The notes: generated by a model not told the origin, from the letters alone. Positions 43,130 through 53,183 are shown, numbered from the stretch's first letter. The stretch: 55,888 nt of DNA from Burkholderia sp. Ac-20379 (GCF_017104645.1 NZ_JAAGPF010000009.1:1-55888), one strand, 5' to 3'. Numbers and translations: made by a program.

Positions 43130-43774
43130 TTACCGCGCGCGCGAGAAACCGCGGCGGGTGTCCGCTTCCGAGGCGGGGGCGGCGGGTTGCGCATCGGTGT
43201 CGAGCGCGCGGTTGAATTCCGCGGCCCGCACGCGAATCTTCTGCGCATAGGCCTGCGAGCCGCCGTAGCGGCGCATCGCGACGTCGAGATCGCCGTTCGC
43301 GCCCTGCATGTAGCCGTAGAGAATCGCCGAGCCGATCTTGATGTTGGTGGTGGGTTCGGTCAGGTCCTGATTGCGCACCAGCCCGCGATGCACCGACGGC
43401 ACGACCTGCATGAGCCCGGTCGCGCCGTTCGCGCCCTTGGCCTTTTCGCGGAAGCGCGACTCGATCGAGATGATCGCGAGCAGCACGGCCGGCGGCAGCG
43501 AATACTTGGCGGAGGCGAGCGCGACGGCGTCGGAGATCTGCTGCGCCTTTTGCTTCGCGACGCCGAACTTGTGGATCAGATACGTGGAGACGGGGCCATG
43601 CTGGGCGGGCGCTTCGGCGTCGAGCAACAGGCCCGAGGCGGGCTCGGCCGGGGCCGCCGCCAGTTGCTGATCGGATGCGGCCATGGCGCCGTCGGCCGAG
43701 GCAGCCGCGAGCGCGGCCGACGCGGTGCATGCGCAGCCCAACAGAAGAACGATCGAACAGGTGAGCCGCCGCAT
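43130..43774 (-). CDS. Lytic transglycosylase (SLT domain)
   Basis: 214 aa. The signal peptide holds LLGC (Cys14), which could be a lipobox. The catalytic domain (about 85-200) has AIISIESRFREKAKGANGATGLMQVVP with catalytic Glu105, and the SLT motif NIKIGSAILYGYM. It cleaves peptidoglycan between MurNAc and GlcNAc. The start at 43774 gives the signal peptide; an upstream in-frame ATG at 43897 lies next to the purine permease stop and is unlikely. It is co-directional with the permease gene, 119 bases away. Confidence 0.87.
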   Translation of the reverse strand: MRRLTCSIVLLLGCACTASAALAAASADGAMAASDQQLAAAPAEPASGLLLDAEAPAQHGPVSTYLIHKFGVAKQKAQQISDAVALASAKYSLPPAVLLAIISIESRFREKAKGANGATGLMQVVPSVHRGLVRNQDLTEPTTNIKIGSAILYGYMQGANGDLDVAMRRYGGSQAYAQKIRVRAAEFNRALDTDAQPAAPASEADTRRGFSRAR

Positions 43775-43893
43775 GGATCTCGGGGAAACGAAACCGGGGC
43801 GCACAGTATATCGATCCGTGTCCGCAAGCGCATCGTGCTCCGAAACGCCGACGCCGCCCGCGGGCGGCGTCGTTGGCGCGGCGTGCGCGCGCG

Positions 43894-45195
43894 TCAATCC
43901 GCGCCCAGGTAGAAATAGCGGAACAGGAACACCACGGCGATGATCCAGACCACCGGCTTGACCTGTTTCGCGCGGCCCGTCAGCAGCTTGAGGCCCGCGT
44001 AGGCGATGAAGCCGAACGCCACGCCGTTCGCGATCGAGTAGGTGAACGGCATCAGCAGCGCGGTCAGCGCGGCCGGCACGGCTTCGGTGGCGTCGTCCCA
44101 GGGCACGTCCACCATGTCGCGCAGCATCAGGCAGGACACGTAGAGCAGCGCCGGCGCGGTGGCGTAGGCGGGCACCACGCCGGCCAGCGGCGCGATGAAC
44201 AGGCAGGCCAGGAACAGCACGGCGACGGTCACGGCCGTCATGCCGGTGCGCCCGCCGGCCTGCACGCCCGAGGCGCTTTCGATATAGGCCGTGGTGGACG
44301 AGGTGCCCAACACGGAGCCTGCGACGATCGCGGTGCTGTCGGCCAGCAGCGCCTTGTTCAGGCGATGCATCTTGCCGTTGACGAGCAGGCCCGCGCGGTT
44401 CGCCACGCCCATCAGCGTGCCGGTCGCATCGAACAGCTCCACCAGGAAGAACACCAGGATCACGTTGATCACGCCGGTCGACAGCGCGGCCTTGATATCG
44501 AGCTTGAACAGCGTCGGCGAGATCGACGGCGGCGCGGAGAAAACGCCATGGAACTGGTTGCCGCCGAAGAAGAACGACAGGATCGTGACCGCGACGATGC
44601 CGATCAGGATCGCGCCGCGCACGCGCAGCGCGTCGAGCGTGACGATCACGAAGAAGCCCACGATCGCGAGCAGCGTGGTGGGCTCGTGCAGGTTGCCGAG
44701 CGTGACGAGCGTGGCCGGGCTGCCGGTGATCACGCCGGCCGTCTTCAGCGAGATGATGCCGAGAAACAGGCCGATGCCGGCGGTGATGGCCACGCGCAGC
44801 GTCTTGGGAATGCCGTTGATGATGGCCTCGCGCACGCGCAGCAGCGTGACGATCAGGAACAGGCAGCCCGACACGAACACCGCGCCGAGCGCCGCCTCCC
44901 AGGTGAAGCCCATGCCCTTCACGACCGCGTAGGCGAAGTAGGCGTTCAGGCCCATGCCCGGCGCGCAGGCCACCGGGTAATTCGCGTAGAGCCCCATGAT
45001 CAGCGAGGCGAGCGCGGCCACGATGCAGGTCGCGACGAACACCGATTCCTTCGGCATGCCCGCGTCGCCGAGAATCGCCGGGTTCACGAAGATGATGTAG
45101 GCCATCGTCAGGAACGTGGTGACGCCCGCGAGCAATTCGGTGCGCAGATCGGTTCCGGCTTCCTGAAAGCCGAAATACCGTTTGATCGAGTCCAT
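43894..45195 (-). CDS. AzgA-type NCS2 purine permease
   Basis: 433 aa inner-membrane protein with 12 or more helices. The family marks are TELLAGVTTFLTMAYIIFVNPAIL (about 18-41), CAPGMGLNAYFAYAVV and VLGTSSTTAYIESASGVQAGGRTGMTAVTVAVLF. It takes up adenine, guanine or hypoxanthine by proton symport. The ATG at 45195 is preferred; GGAG lies 12 bases upstream. The open frame extends further 5' without family similarity. Confidence 0.9.
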   Translation of the reverse strand: MDSIKRYFGFQEAGTDLRTELLAGVTTFLTMAYIIFVNPAILGDAGMPKESVFVATCIVAALASLIMGLYANYPVACAPGMGLNAYFAYAVVKGMGFTWEAALGAVFVSGCLFLIVTLLRVREAIINGIPKTLRVAITAGIGLFLGIISLKTAGVITGSPATLVTLGNLHEPTTLLAIVGFFVIVTLDALRVRGAILIGIVAVTILSFFFGGNQFHGVFSAPPSISPTLFKLDIKAALSTGVINVILVFFLVELFDATGTLMGVANRAGLLVNGKMHRLNKALLADSTAIVAGSVLGTSSTTAYIESASGVQAGGRTGMTAVTVAVLFLACLFIAPLAGVVPAYATAPALLYVSCLMLRDMVDVPWDDATEAVPAALTALLMPFTYSIANGVAFGFIAYAGLKLLTGRAKQVKPVVWIIAVVFLFRYFYLGAD

Positions 45196-45638
45196 GAGGG
45201 GGCTTCTCCGGTCGGTGGTCGTGTCGTGCTCGACGTATCGTGTGTTCGGGGCGGCGTTGCCGGCCCCGGGTGGCGGCCGCGATTGTAAACGCAGCGCGGC
45301 CGCGCGCCTATCGCCGTTGCGGCCGCGTGCCGGGAAACGATACGATGGCTGCGGCCGCCGCGCGTGCGCCGCCTTGCGAAGCGCGCCGCGCGTCATACGA
45401 TAAGTCGCCAAAATACCCGAGAGATCATGCCCAACCTCCGCGCCGCGGCGCGAATGCCCGCCCGGCCGCAACGATGCGCCGGACTGTTGCAGCGGCCTTT
45501 CCCGCCGAGCGTCGAAACGTCCGTGGCTGCGCCGATGCTTTCAATTCCATTTTTCGATGCGCTGCATCGAATGCGCGCCTGCTGGTTGCGCACGCAACCA
45601 TATCGAAATGAAGCGAATCGGCTGCTCGAGGGCGTGCG
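45196..45638 (+). promoter_or_regulatory. Divergent region with two tight palindromes before the TIGR02594 gene
   Basis: This 443-base region has no supported gene. Near its right end are two perfect palindromes, TTCGATGC-N3-GCATCGAA (45553-45571) and GGTTGCG-N2-CGCAACC (45584-45599), 40-85 bases before the TIGR02594 start. They could be an operator pair or leader hairpins. Confidence 0.5.
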
Positions 45639-46088
45639 ATGAACCGTTCCGAGCCGCACGCCATCGTGCCGCCTTGGATGCCGATCGCGCTGGCGGAATC
45701 CGGCGTGACGCGTCACGGCCCAGGGCGCAGCAATCCGCGCATCGTCGAATACAACGGCACGACGAATCTCGTGGGCTACGACGACAAGGTGTCGTGGTGC
45801 TCGTCGTTCGCGAACTGGTGCATCGCCCGCGCCGGATTGAGCGGCACCGGCTCGGCGCTCGCGCGTTCGTGGCTCGAATGGGGCCGGCCGCTCGACAAGC
45901 CGCGTTACGGCTGCATCGCGGTGTTGACGCGCGACGATCCGGGAAGCTGGAAAGGGCATGTCGGTTTCTACCTGCGTCACGAGGGGGATGCCATCGTGCT
46001 GTTCGGCGGCAATCAGCTGGAGACGGTTCGCGAGCTGGCTTACGACGGATCGTCGTTGCTGGGTTATCGCTGGCCGAGCGGCGGCTAG
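45639..46088 (+). CDS. TIGR02594 family protein, possible CHAP-like cysteine peptidase
   Basis: 149 aa. The catalytic-type Cys lies in VSWCSSFANWC (Cys54) and a His in KGHVGFYL (His107), fitting the NlpC/P60-CHAP-like TIGR02594 family. PPWMPIALAESGV at the start is the typical family opening. No signal peptide is seen, so export would need another route; related proteins occur near prophage or toxin genes, which are not seen here. GAGG lies before the ATG. Confidence 0.8.
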   Translation: MNRSEPHAIVPPWMPIALAESGVTRHGPGRSNPRIVEYNGTTNLVGYDDKVSWCSSFANWCIARAGLSGTGSALARSWLEWGRPLDKPRYGCIAVLTRDDPGSWKGHVGFYLRHEGDAIVLFGGNQLETVRELAYDGSSLLGYRWPSGG

Positions 46089-46458
46089 CCTGGATTTGCG
46101 CACCGCGATTGTGCAGATTGCACATCGCGGCAAATCGCTGGAATGCTCCGTACCGCACATACCACACCGCTGCGTGCGGCTAGATTCGTGGCGAAGCCTT
46201 GCCGAGCAACGCGCGGCGTGCGAAACCTTGCTTCGGAGCCCATAAAAAAACGGGTTCAGGATGTAAAAGATTGCAAGGTGCTATCGCGAAAATCGGGTTT
46301 GGACACTACGATGTGACGGTGGGTCGAACGATGCCGTACCTGGACACTGGCGACGCAAAGCGCTTGTTTTCAGGCCCGGCGATACGCACTACCGGTATTG
46401 GCCGGGTGACCAGCGCCCGGCTTCCCGTTCGAATTCAACGGTCGATACGGAGGTCAGC
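46089..46458 (+). promoter_or_regulatory. Intergenic region after the TIGR02594 gene
   Basis: This 370-base region has no supported gene. Just after the TIGR02594 stop, CCGCGA-T-TGTGCA with TGCACATCGCGG (46103-46130) forms a stable hairpin with one bulged base; it lacks a T-run. Downstream is a lower-GC part with GGACACT repeated (near 46302 and 46343), which may hold the promoter of the next gene. Confidence 0.35.
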
Positions 46459-46746
46459 ATGATGAACTTGATCAGTCGTTGGGCGATGCGGCATGCCCCC
46501 ACTCCCGAGAAAACTGCCGCTTCGATGCTCGTTACCGCACGCATGGAATTGTTCGCAGCCGAACAGCGCGTGATCGATGCGAAAACGCAGGCCGAATATT
46601 GGCGAACGCGTGTGTCGTTCCTCGAGGAAGTGCAGAAGCAGGGCATCGATCCGTGGGTCGGCGCCACGGCGCAAACGCCGGAGCACGTTGCGCCTTCCGG
46701 CGTCGCGCGCGGCCAGAGCGGCCCCCGTCTGGCCGCCAGCACCTGA
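46459..46746 (+). CDS. Small helical protein of unknown function
   Basis: 95 aa. The central part (TAASMLVTARMELFAAEQRVIDAKTQAEYWRTRVSFLEEVQKQ, about 20-61) has the spacing of an amphipathic or coiled-coil helix; the tail is disordered. No signal peptide or membrane helix. A GGAGG lies before two adjacent ATGs at 46459. The start, Shine-Dalgarno and codon use support a real gene, but no family is recognised. Confidence 0.7.
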   Translation: MMNLISRWAMRHAPTPEKTAASMLVTARMELFAAEQRVIDAKTQAEYWRTRVSFLEEVQKQGIDPWVGATAQTPEHVAPSGVARGQSGPRLAAST

Positions 46747-46867
46747 GTGCAGGCATCGTGCGGTTTGCGCCGATTTGCGCAGTCAGACGGTGCGAATCGG
46801 CAAAAACCGCACGTTCCTCAAGATGTCCCATCGTTGATCGCCGCACTCGCGGCATCCAGCGTTCCCC

Positions 46868-47899
46868 TCATTCCGCCCGCACGGCGTTCGACGCGCGCTC
46901 GCGATAGGCCGCCGGGCTCATGCCGCTCCACCCCCGAAACGCCCGATAGAATGCGCTCGGCTCCGCGAAGCCGGCGGCGTTCGCCACGTCGGCGACCGTC
47001 AGCGTGATGTCGGCCAGTGCGGCGCAGGCGATTTCATAGCGCAACGCATCCTTGATGTCCTGATACGACGCGCCCTCCTGGCGCAGCTTGCGCCGCAGCG
47101 TCGCCTCGGCCACGTGCAGGCGCGCGGCCAGGCTCGCCACATCGGGCCAGTCGGCCGGCGCGGTGGCGCGCAGCACGGCGCGCACGCGGCTCGCCAGCGA
47201 ATCGGGGTTGCGGTACTTGACGATGAAGTTGCCCGGCGCGTTGCGCAGGAACGCCTTCAGCGAGGTTGGCGTTTGCACCACGGGCAGCGTGGCGAACGCT
47301 GGATCGAGATCCACGCAGGCGTCGGAGGCCTCGAAACGCAGGTCGTCGCAGAAGATCTGCCGGTAATCGCGCGCCACCTCGGGCGCGGGGCTGCGCAGGC
47401 TCGCGCTCAGCACCGGAATGCGCCGCCCGATCAGCCAGCAGGTCAGCCCGTACACCAGAATGAAGAACGTCGCATAGACGAACGCGGGCGGCTGCGCATC
47501 GGCGTCGCGATGGACGAAACGCAACCGCACGCGCGTGGCGTCCACCTCCAGTTCGGCATGCAGATCGTCGAGCACGCAGCGCATCACGTTGAGCGCGCGC
47601 GACAGCCCGCCCAGGCCGGTGCGCGCGCCGAGCGCGGCCTCGCTCATCGCCACGAACGCGCCGCTGCGCATCGGGTGCGAATCCTGTCCGAAGAATTCGT
47701 CGTCGAGCGTGCGCGCGATCGCATTCCAGAGCGCGCCGTACTGGCGCGCCCCCACGTGCGCGTCGGGCGCGTCGAGCACGCCCGGCGCGATGCCGGCCTG
47801 CGCGAGCAGCGCGTCGGGATCGGCGCCGCGTTGGCGCGCCAGCGCAAGGCTGGTGGCCACGAGGCGGACGGAAACGGTTCCTTTGTCGGCGGTTTTCAC
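46868..47899 (-). CDS. AraC-family regulator with arabinose-binding-type N-terminal domain
   Basis: 343 aa. The N-terminal domain (about 10-195; SLALARQRGADPDALLAQAGIAPGVL...FVAMSEAALGARTGLGGLSRALNVMRCVL) is the PF12625-type sensor. The AraC DNA-binding domain (about 235-335) ends with VADVANAAGFAEPSAFYRAFRGWSGMSPAAYRE. Such proteins often control fatty-acyl or small-ligand pathways. It is divergent from the acyl-CoA dehydrogenase gene and likely regulates the cluster to its right. The start is uncertain: GTG at 47899 fits the family length, while an ATG at 47965 is also in frame; neither has a good Shine-Dalgarno. Confidence 0.8.
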   Translation of the reverse strand: MKTADKGTVSVRLVATSLALARQRGADPDALLAQAGIAPGVLDAPDAHVGARQYGALWNAIARTLDDEFFGQDSHPMRSGAFVAMSEAALGARTGLGGLSRALNVMRCVLDDLHAELEVDATRVRLRFVHRDADAQPPAFVYATFFILVYGLTCWLIGRRIPVLSASLRSPAPEVARDYRQIFCDDLRFEASDACVDLDPAFATLPVVQTPTSLKAFLRNAPGNFIVKYRNPDSLASRVRAVLRATAPADWPDVASLAARLHVAEATLRRKLRQEGASYQDIKDALRYEIACAALADITLTVADVANAAGFAEPSAFYRAFRGWSGMSPAAYRERASNAVRAE

Positions 47900-48087
47900 G
47901 CGAACGCGGCGTGTGGCGGCGGTGCGGTATGGCCGCCGCGAACACGGTATGGCAAAAACGATCATTGTAATTGAGTGCGGCGAGCATCGATACGGCGCCG
48001 TTCGTTGCCTACACTGCCTTTATCGGCGCGCGCCGCGCCGCCACCGGCCGGGCGCGCGACACACAAGATCAGGAGACAAGGCACGCC

Positions 48088-49221
48088 ATGGATGCGCTCT
48101 ACACCGAAGATCAACGCATGATTCGCGACAGCGTGCGCGATTTTTCCACCGAGGTGCTCGCGCCGAACGCAGCGCAATGGGATCGCGACGGCGCGCTGCC
48201 CGATCGCGTGGTGGCCCAGATGGGCGAACTCGGCCTGCTCGGCATGGTGGTGCCGCCGGAGTGGGACGGCGCCTACACCGATTACACGGCCTACGCGCTG
48301 GCCGTCGAGGAAATCGCGGCCGGCTGCGCGTCGTGCGCCACGCTGATGAGCGTGCAGAACTCGGTGTGCTGCGGCCCGATCCTCGGCTACGGCACCGACG
48401 AACAGCGCGAGCGCTGGCTGCGCCCGCTGGCGTCGGGCCGGATGGTCGGATCGTTCTGCCTGACCGAGCCGCAGGCCGGTTCGGAGGCGAACAATCTGCA
48501 CACGCGCGCCGTGCTGAACGACGGCCGGTGGGTGCTCGACGGCAACAAGCAGTTCATCTCGAACGCGTCGCGCGCCGGCGTGGCGATCGTTTTTGCCATG
48601 ACCGATCCCGAGCTCGGCAAGCGCGGCTTGTCGGCGTTCCTCGTGCCGGCCGATACGCCCGGCTTTCAGGTCGGCAAGCCCGAGAAGAAGCTCGGCATCC
48701 GCGCGTCGGACACCTGCCCGGTCACGCTGACGAACTGCGCGATTCCCGAGGCGAACCTGCTCGGCGCGCGCGGCGAGGGGCTGAAGATCGCACTGTCGAA
48801 TCTAGAGGGCGGGCGCATCGGCATCGCGGCGCAGGCGGTGGGCATTGCGCGCGCGGCGTTCGACAAGGCGCGCCGCTACGCGGCGGAGCGCACCCAATTC
48901 GGCAAACCGATCGCCGCGCATCAGGCGATCGCCGAAAAGCTCGCGAACATGGTCACGCAACTGAACGCGGCGCGGCTGCTCGTCCATCATGCGGCGCGGC
49001 TGCGCACCGAGGGCCTGCCATGCCTGTCGGAAGCTTCGCAGGCCAAACTGTTCGCTTCCGAGATGGCCGAGGCGGTATGCTCGGATGCGATCCAGATCCA
49101 CGGCGGCTACGGCTACCTGGCTGACTACGACGTGGAGCGCCACTATCGCGACGCGCGCATCACGCAGATCTACGAAGGCACGAGCGAAGTGCAGCGCATG
49201 GTGATCGCGCGCCAGCTTTAG
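48088..49221 (+). CDS. Acyl-CoA dehydrogenase (isobutyryl/short-branched-chain type by context)
   Basis: 377 aa flavoprotein. Landmarks: [19 protein letters not shown] (FAD contact), [23 protein letters not shown], and the C-terminal catalytic Glu in [18 protein letters not shown]. Co-location with HIBYL-CoA-hydrolase- and hydroxyisobutyrate-dehydrogenase-type genes points to the isobutyryl-CoA step of valine degradation; this is inference. AGGAG plus AAGG lie before the ATG at 48088. Confidence 0.85.
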   Translation: MDALYTEDQRMIRDSVRDFSTEVLAPNAAQWDRDGALPDRVVAQMGELGLLGMVVPPEWDGAYTDYTAYALAVEEIAAGCASCATLMSVQNSVCCGPILGYGTDEQRERWLRPLASGRMVGSFCLTEPQAGSEANNLHTRAVLNDGRWVLDGNKQFISNASRAGVAIVFAMTDPELGKRGLSAFLVPADTPGFQVGKPEKKLGIRASDTCPVTLTNCAIPEANLLGARGEGLKIALSNLEGGRIGIAAQAVGIARAAFDKARRYAAERTQFGKPIAAHQAIAEKLANMVTQLNAARLLVHHAARLRTEGLPCLSEASQAKLFASEMAEAVCSDAIQIHGGYGYLADYDVERHYRDARITQIYEGTSEVQRMVIARQL

Positions 49222-49306
49222 CCGTGCCCGCCGGCAGCGCCGGACCGCAGCATCCACGACGCAAACGACGCACGATCACGTGCGCGAGACCGAAGGAGAC
49301 GACACG

Positions 49307-50995
49307 ATGACGGCACAGGCATTCCTCGACGCCCGCGATTTCCTGCTAAGGCACCGCACCGATTACGACACCGCGTATCGCGAGTTCCGCTGGCCGCAGG
49401 TCGAGTCGTTCAACTGGGCGCTCGACTATTTCGACCCGATGGCGCGCGGCAACGCGAAGCCCGCGCTGTGGATCGTCGACGCGGCGACGGGCGTGGGCGA
49501 GCCGGTGTCGTTCGCGCGCATGTCGGAACGATCGTCGAGGATTGCCAACCATCTGCGCGCGCTCGGCGTGGGCCGCGGCGACCGTATCCTGCTGATGCTG
49601 CCGAACCGCGTCGAGCTGTGGGAAACCATGCTCGCGGCGATGAAGCTTGGCGCGGTGGTGCTGCCGGCCACCACGCAACTGTCCGCCGACGATATTCGCG
49701 ATCGGGTGTCGATCGGCGGCGCGCGCTACGCCGTGATCGACGCCGACGAAGCGGCCAAGTTCGATGAGGCCGGCGTGAACCTGACGCGCATCGTGGTGGG
49801 CGGCGCGCGCGACGGCTGGCTGCGCTACGACGACGGCTACGCCGCATCGCCCGAGTTCGCGCCCGACGCGCCCACGCATGCCGACGACACGCTGCTGCTG
49901 TATTTCACGTCCGGCACCACGTCGAAGCCGAAGCTCGTCGAGCACACGCACCGCACCTACCCGATCGGCAGCCTGTCGACGATGTACTGGATCGGCCTGC
50001 AGCCGGGCGACATCCACTGGAACATCAGTTAGCCCGGTTGGGCCAAGCATGCGTGGAGCTGCCTGTTCGCGCCGTGGAATGCGCAGGCTTGCGTGTTCGC
50101 GTTCAACTACACGCGCTTCGATCCGAAGCAGGTGCTCGACGCGCTGGTGCGCTACGGCATCACCACGCTGTGCGCGCCGCCGACCGTCTGGCGCATGCTC
50201 GTGCAGCAGCCGCTCGCCGATTACGGGGTGACGCTGCGCGAGATCATCGGCGCGGGCGAGCCGCTCAATCCCGAGATCATCGAGCGCGTGCGCCGCGCGT
50301 GGGGCATCGCGATCCGCGACGGCTACGGGCAGACCGAAACCACCTGCGTGATCGGCAATTCGCCGGGCCAGCCGGTGGTGGCCGGCTCGATGGGGCGGCC
50401 GATGCCCGGCTATCGCGTGACGCTGCTCGATCCGGACGGCGCGCCGGTGGAGGAAGGCGAAGTGGCGCTGCCGCTCGACGGCGAGCGGCCCGCCGGCCTG
50501 ATGCGCGGCTACGCGAACCACGCCGAAGCCACCGCGCAGGCGATGCGCGACGGCCATTACCGCACCTCCGACATCGCGCTGCGCCGCAGCGACGGCTACT
50601 ACCTCTACATCGGCCGCGCCGACGACGTGTTCAAGTCGTCCGACTATCGCCTGAGCCCGTTCGAACTCGAAAGCGTGCTGATCGAGCATCCGGCGATCGG
50701 CGAGGCGGCCGTGGTGCCCAGCCCCGATCCGCTGCGGCTGTCAGTGCCGAAAACCTTCATCACGCTGCGCGCCGGCTACGCGCCGGGCGAGGCGCTGGCG
50801 CGCGAAATCTTCCGCTTTTCGCGCGAGAAGCTGGCGCCGTACAAGCGCATCCGCCGCCTGCAATTCGCCGAGCTGCCGAAGACGATCTCCGGCAAGATCC
50901 GTCGCGTGGAACTGCGCCGGCGCGAGATCGAGCGCGACGCCGATCCGTCGGCGCGGATGCCCGACGAATACTGGGAAGAGGATTTTCCGGCCTGA
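49307..50995 (+). pseudogene. Acyl-CoA/AMP-forming synthetase interrupted by an in-frame TAG
   Basis: One continuous frame of 563 codons encodes an AMP-binding synthetase: LYFTSGTTSKPKLVEHTH (ATP motif), DGYGQTETTCVI, RTSDIALRRSDGYYLYIGRADDVFKSSDYRLSPFELESVL, and the C-terminal lysine motif LPKTISGKIRRVEL. Codon 242 (50030-50032) is TAG within HWNIS-stop-PGWAKHAWS, where relatives normally carry a sense codon (probably Ser, TCG to TAG). There is no frameshift. The 241-aa front half lacks the C-terminal domain, so it is inactive unless suppressed. The start at 49307 follows GAAGGAG. Whether this is a real mutation or a base-call error cannot be told. Confidence 0.85.
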
Positions 50996-51049
50996 ATCGC
51001 GGGCCGCCGGACAGATACGCAGGATGACGCAACAACCGGGAGACGCAGC

Positions 51050-51952
51050 ATGAAGATCGGATTTGTCGGCCTCGGGCACATGGGCGCACCGATGGCGCTG
51101 AACCTCGTCAAGGCGGGCCACGACGTGCACGCGTTCGACCTCAGTGCCGACGCGCTGCGGCTGGTGGCCGACGGCGGCGCGACGCTCGCCGAATCGGCCC
51201 GAGACGCGGCGGACGGCGCGGCCTGTGTGATCACGATGCTGCCGGCCGCCGCGCACGTGCGCGCGGCGCTGACGGCCGACGACGGCGTGCTGGCCGGCCT
51301 CGCGCCGGGCGCGACGGTGATCGATTCGAGCACCATCGATCCGGCCAGCGCGCAAGCGTTCGGCGCGCTGGTCGAGGCGCGCGGCGGCCATTTCGTCGAT
51401 GCGCCGGTGTCGGGCGGCACCGGCGGCGCGGCGGCCGGCACGCTCACGTTCATGGTGGGCGGCAGCGCCGAGGCGTTCGCGCACGTCTCGCCGATCCTGA
51501 GCGGCATGGGCCGCAACCTCGTGCATTGCGGGCCGGTGGGGATGGGGCAGGTGGCGAAGATCTGCAACAACCTCGTGCTCGGCATTTCGATGGCCGGCGT
51601 GGCCGAATCGATGGCGCTGGGCGCGGCGCTCGGCATCGATCCGAAGGTGCTCGGCGGCATTCTCAGCACGTCCACCGGCCGCTGCTGGAGCGCGGACACC
51701 TACAACCCGTATCCGGGCGTGATCGACACGGCGCCTTCGTCGCGCGGCTACACGGGCGGCTTCGGCACCGACCTGATGCTGAAGGATCTGGGTCTCGCCG
51801 GCGACGCGGCGCGGCAGGTGCGCCAGCCTGTCTATCTCGGCGCGCTCGCGCAACAGCTTTACCAGACCATGAGCAGCCGCGGCGACGGCCGGCTCGATTT
51901 CTCGGCGGTGATCCGCCTCTACCAGATGCCAGACAAACAGGAATCCCGATGA
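51050..51952 (+). CDS. mmsB: 3-hydroxyisobutyrate dehydrogenase
   Basis: 300 aa. N-terminal Rossmann motif MKIGFVGLGHMGAPMALNLVKAGHDV, substrate motif FVDAPVSGGTGGAAAGTLTFMVGG (about 116-139) and catalytic-lysine helix GMGQVAKICNNLVLGISMAGVAESM (about 165-189), all typical of MmsB. It oxidises 3-hydroxyisobutyrate to methylmalonate semialdehyde in valine degradation. GGGAG precedes the ATG. It overlaps the next gene by 4 bases (ATGA). Confidence 0.92.
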   Translation: MKIGFVGLGHMGAPMALNLVKAGHDVHAFDLSADALRLVADGGATLAESARDAADGAACVITMLPAAAHVRAALTADDGVLAGLAPGATVIDSSTIDPASAQAFGALVEARGGHFVDAPVSGGTGGAAAGTLTFMVGGSAEAFAHVSPILSGMGRNLVHCGPVGMGQVAKICNNLVLGISMAGVAESMALGAALGIDPKVLGGILSTSTGRCWSADTYNPYPGVIDTAPSSRGYTGGFGTDLMLKDLGLAGDAARQVRQPVYLGALAQQLYQTMSSRGDGRLDFSAVIRLYQMPDKQESR

Positions 51953-53100
51953 TTGCATTGAACGACACCGGCCGCGATGCGGCGACCGCCGCGGCCGCGC
52001 CCGAGGTGACGATGCGCGTGATCAACCGCGTCGCCGTCGTCACGCTCGATCGGCCGGCTGCGCTCAATGCGCTGTCGCACGCGATGGTGCGCGAGCTGGC
52101 CGTGCTGATCGAACGCTGCCGCCGCGACGACGGCGTGGCCGCCGTGGTGCTGCGCGGCGCGGGCGGCAAGGGCTTCTGCGCGGGCGGCGACGTGCGCGCG
52201 CTCTATCACGAGGCCAGGGCAGGCTCGCGCGGCTGGATCGGCTTCTTCGTCGACGAATACCGGCTCGACTACGCGCTGCACACGTTCCCCAAGCCGCTCG
52301 TGGCGCTGATGGACGGCATCACGATGGGCGGCGGCATGGGGCTCGCGCAGGGCGCGGCGCTGCGCGTCGCGACCGAGCGCAGCAAGATCGCGATGCCCGA
52401 GACGCGCATCGGCTTCGTGCCCGATGTGGGCGCGACGCACTTTCTCTCGGCGCTGCCGGTGGAGCTCGCGCTCTACATCGGGCTGACCGGCGTGACGCTG
52501 TCGGGCGCCGATGCGCTGGCCGCCCGGCTCGCCGACGTGTGCGTGCCCGGCGCGTGGCTCGACACGTTCGAACAGCGGCTCGAACGCGCCGATTTCGGCG
52601 GCGCGGATCTGCCGGGCGCGTTGCGCGCCGTGTTCGAGCCGCCGGCCAACGTCGTGCCGCACGCCGTGCTCGAAGGCCAGTTGCCGTGGATCGTCCGGCA
52701 CTTCGACCGGCGCTCGAGCGTCGAGCGGATCGTCGCGACGCTGCGTCAGGAACTCGATCGCGACGAAACCGGCCGCGAATACCGCCAATGGCTGCTGGCC
52801 ACGCTCGATGCGCTGCTCGGCCATTCGCCCACCATGCTGGCCGTCACGCGCGATGCGCTGCTGCGCGGCCGGCAGATGACGCTGGCCGAAGCGTTCCGCA
52901 TGGAGCTGGAGATCGGCGTGCGCGCGATCGAGGAAGGCGATTTCGTCGAGGGCGTGCGCGCGCATCTGGTCGACAAGGATCGCCGGCCGCGCTGGTCGCC
53001 GGCCACGCTGGCCGAGGTGAGCGGCGAGCGCGTGCGGCATTTCCTGTCTTCGCCATGGACGCCGGATACGCATCCGCTGGCCGATCTGGGGCGCGACTGA
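51949..53100 (+). CDS. Enoyl-CoA hydratase/isomerase-family protein, probable 3-hydroxyisobutyryl-CoA hydrolase
   Basis: 383 aa, longer than hydratases and of the length of HIBYL-CoA hydrolases (ECH_2). Oxyanion-hole segments GAGGKGFCAGGDVRALYHEA (about 64-83) and GITMGGGMGLAQGAALRVATE are clear, and PETRIGFVPDVGATHFLSAL carries the catalytic Glu/Asp. It should release 3-hydroxyisobutyrate for MmsB, whose gene it overlaps (ATGA). Confidence 0.87.
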   Translation: MIALNDTGRDAATAAAAPEVTMRVINRVAVVTLDRPAALNALSHAMVRELAVLIERCRRDDGVAAVVLRGAGGKGFCAGGDVRALYHEARAGSRGWIGFFVDEYRLDYALHTFPKPLVALMDGITMGGGMGLAQGAALRVATERSKIAMPETRIGFVPDVGATHFLSALPVELALYIGLTGVTLSGADALAARLADVCVPGAWLDTFEQRLERADFGGADLPGALRAVFEPPANVVPHAVLEGQLPWIVRHFDRRSSVERIVATLRQELDRDETGREYRQWLLATLDALLGHSPTMLAVTRDALLRGRQMTLAEAFRMELEIGVRAIEEGDFVEGVRAHLVDKDRRPRWSPATLAEVSGERVRHFLSSPWTPDTHPLADLGRD

Positions 53101-53183
53101 CGCCTATGCAGCGGAGGCGGAATCGATAGTCGAATTGCTTGGTTGTCCGGATCGAACGGCAAACCTAGCATGAGTCGTACGCG

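Noticed and set aside
49280..50032. A complete 250-aa protein ending at the TAG
   Set aside because: The downstream in-frame sequence continues the same enzyme family without a gap, so this is half of an interrupted gene.
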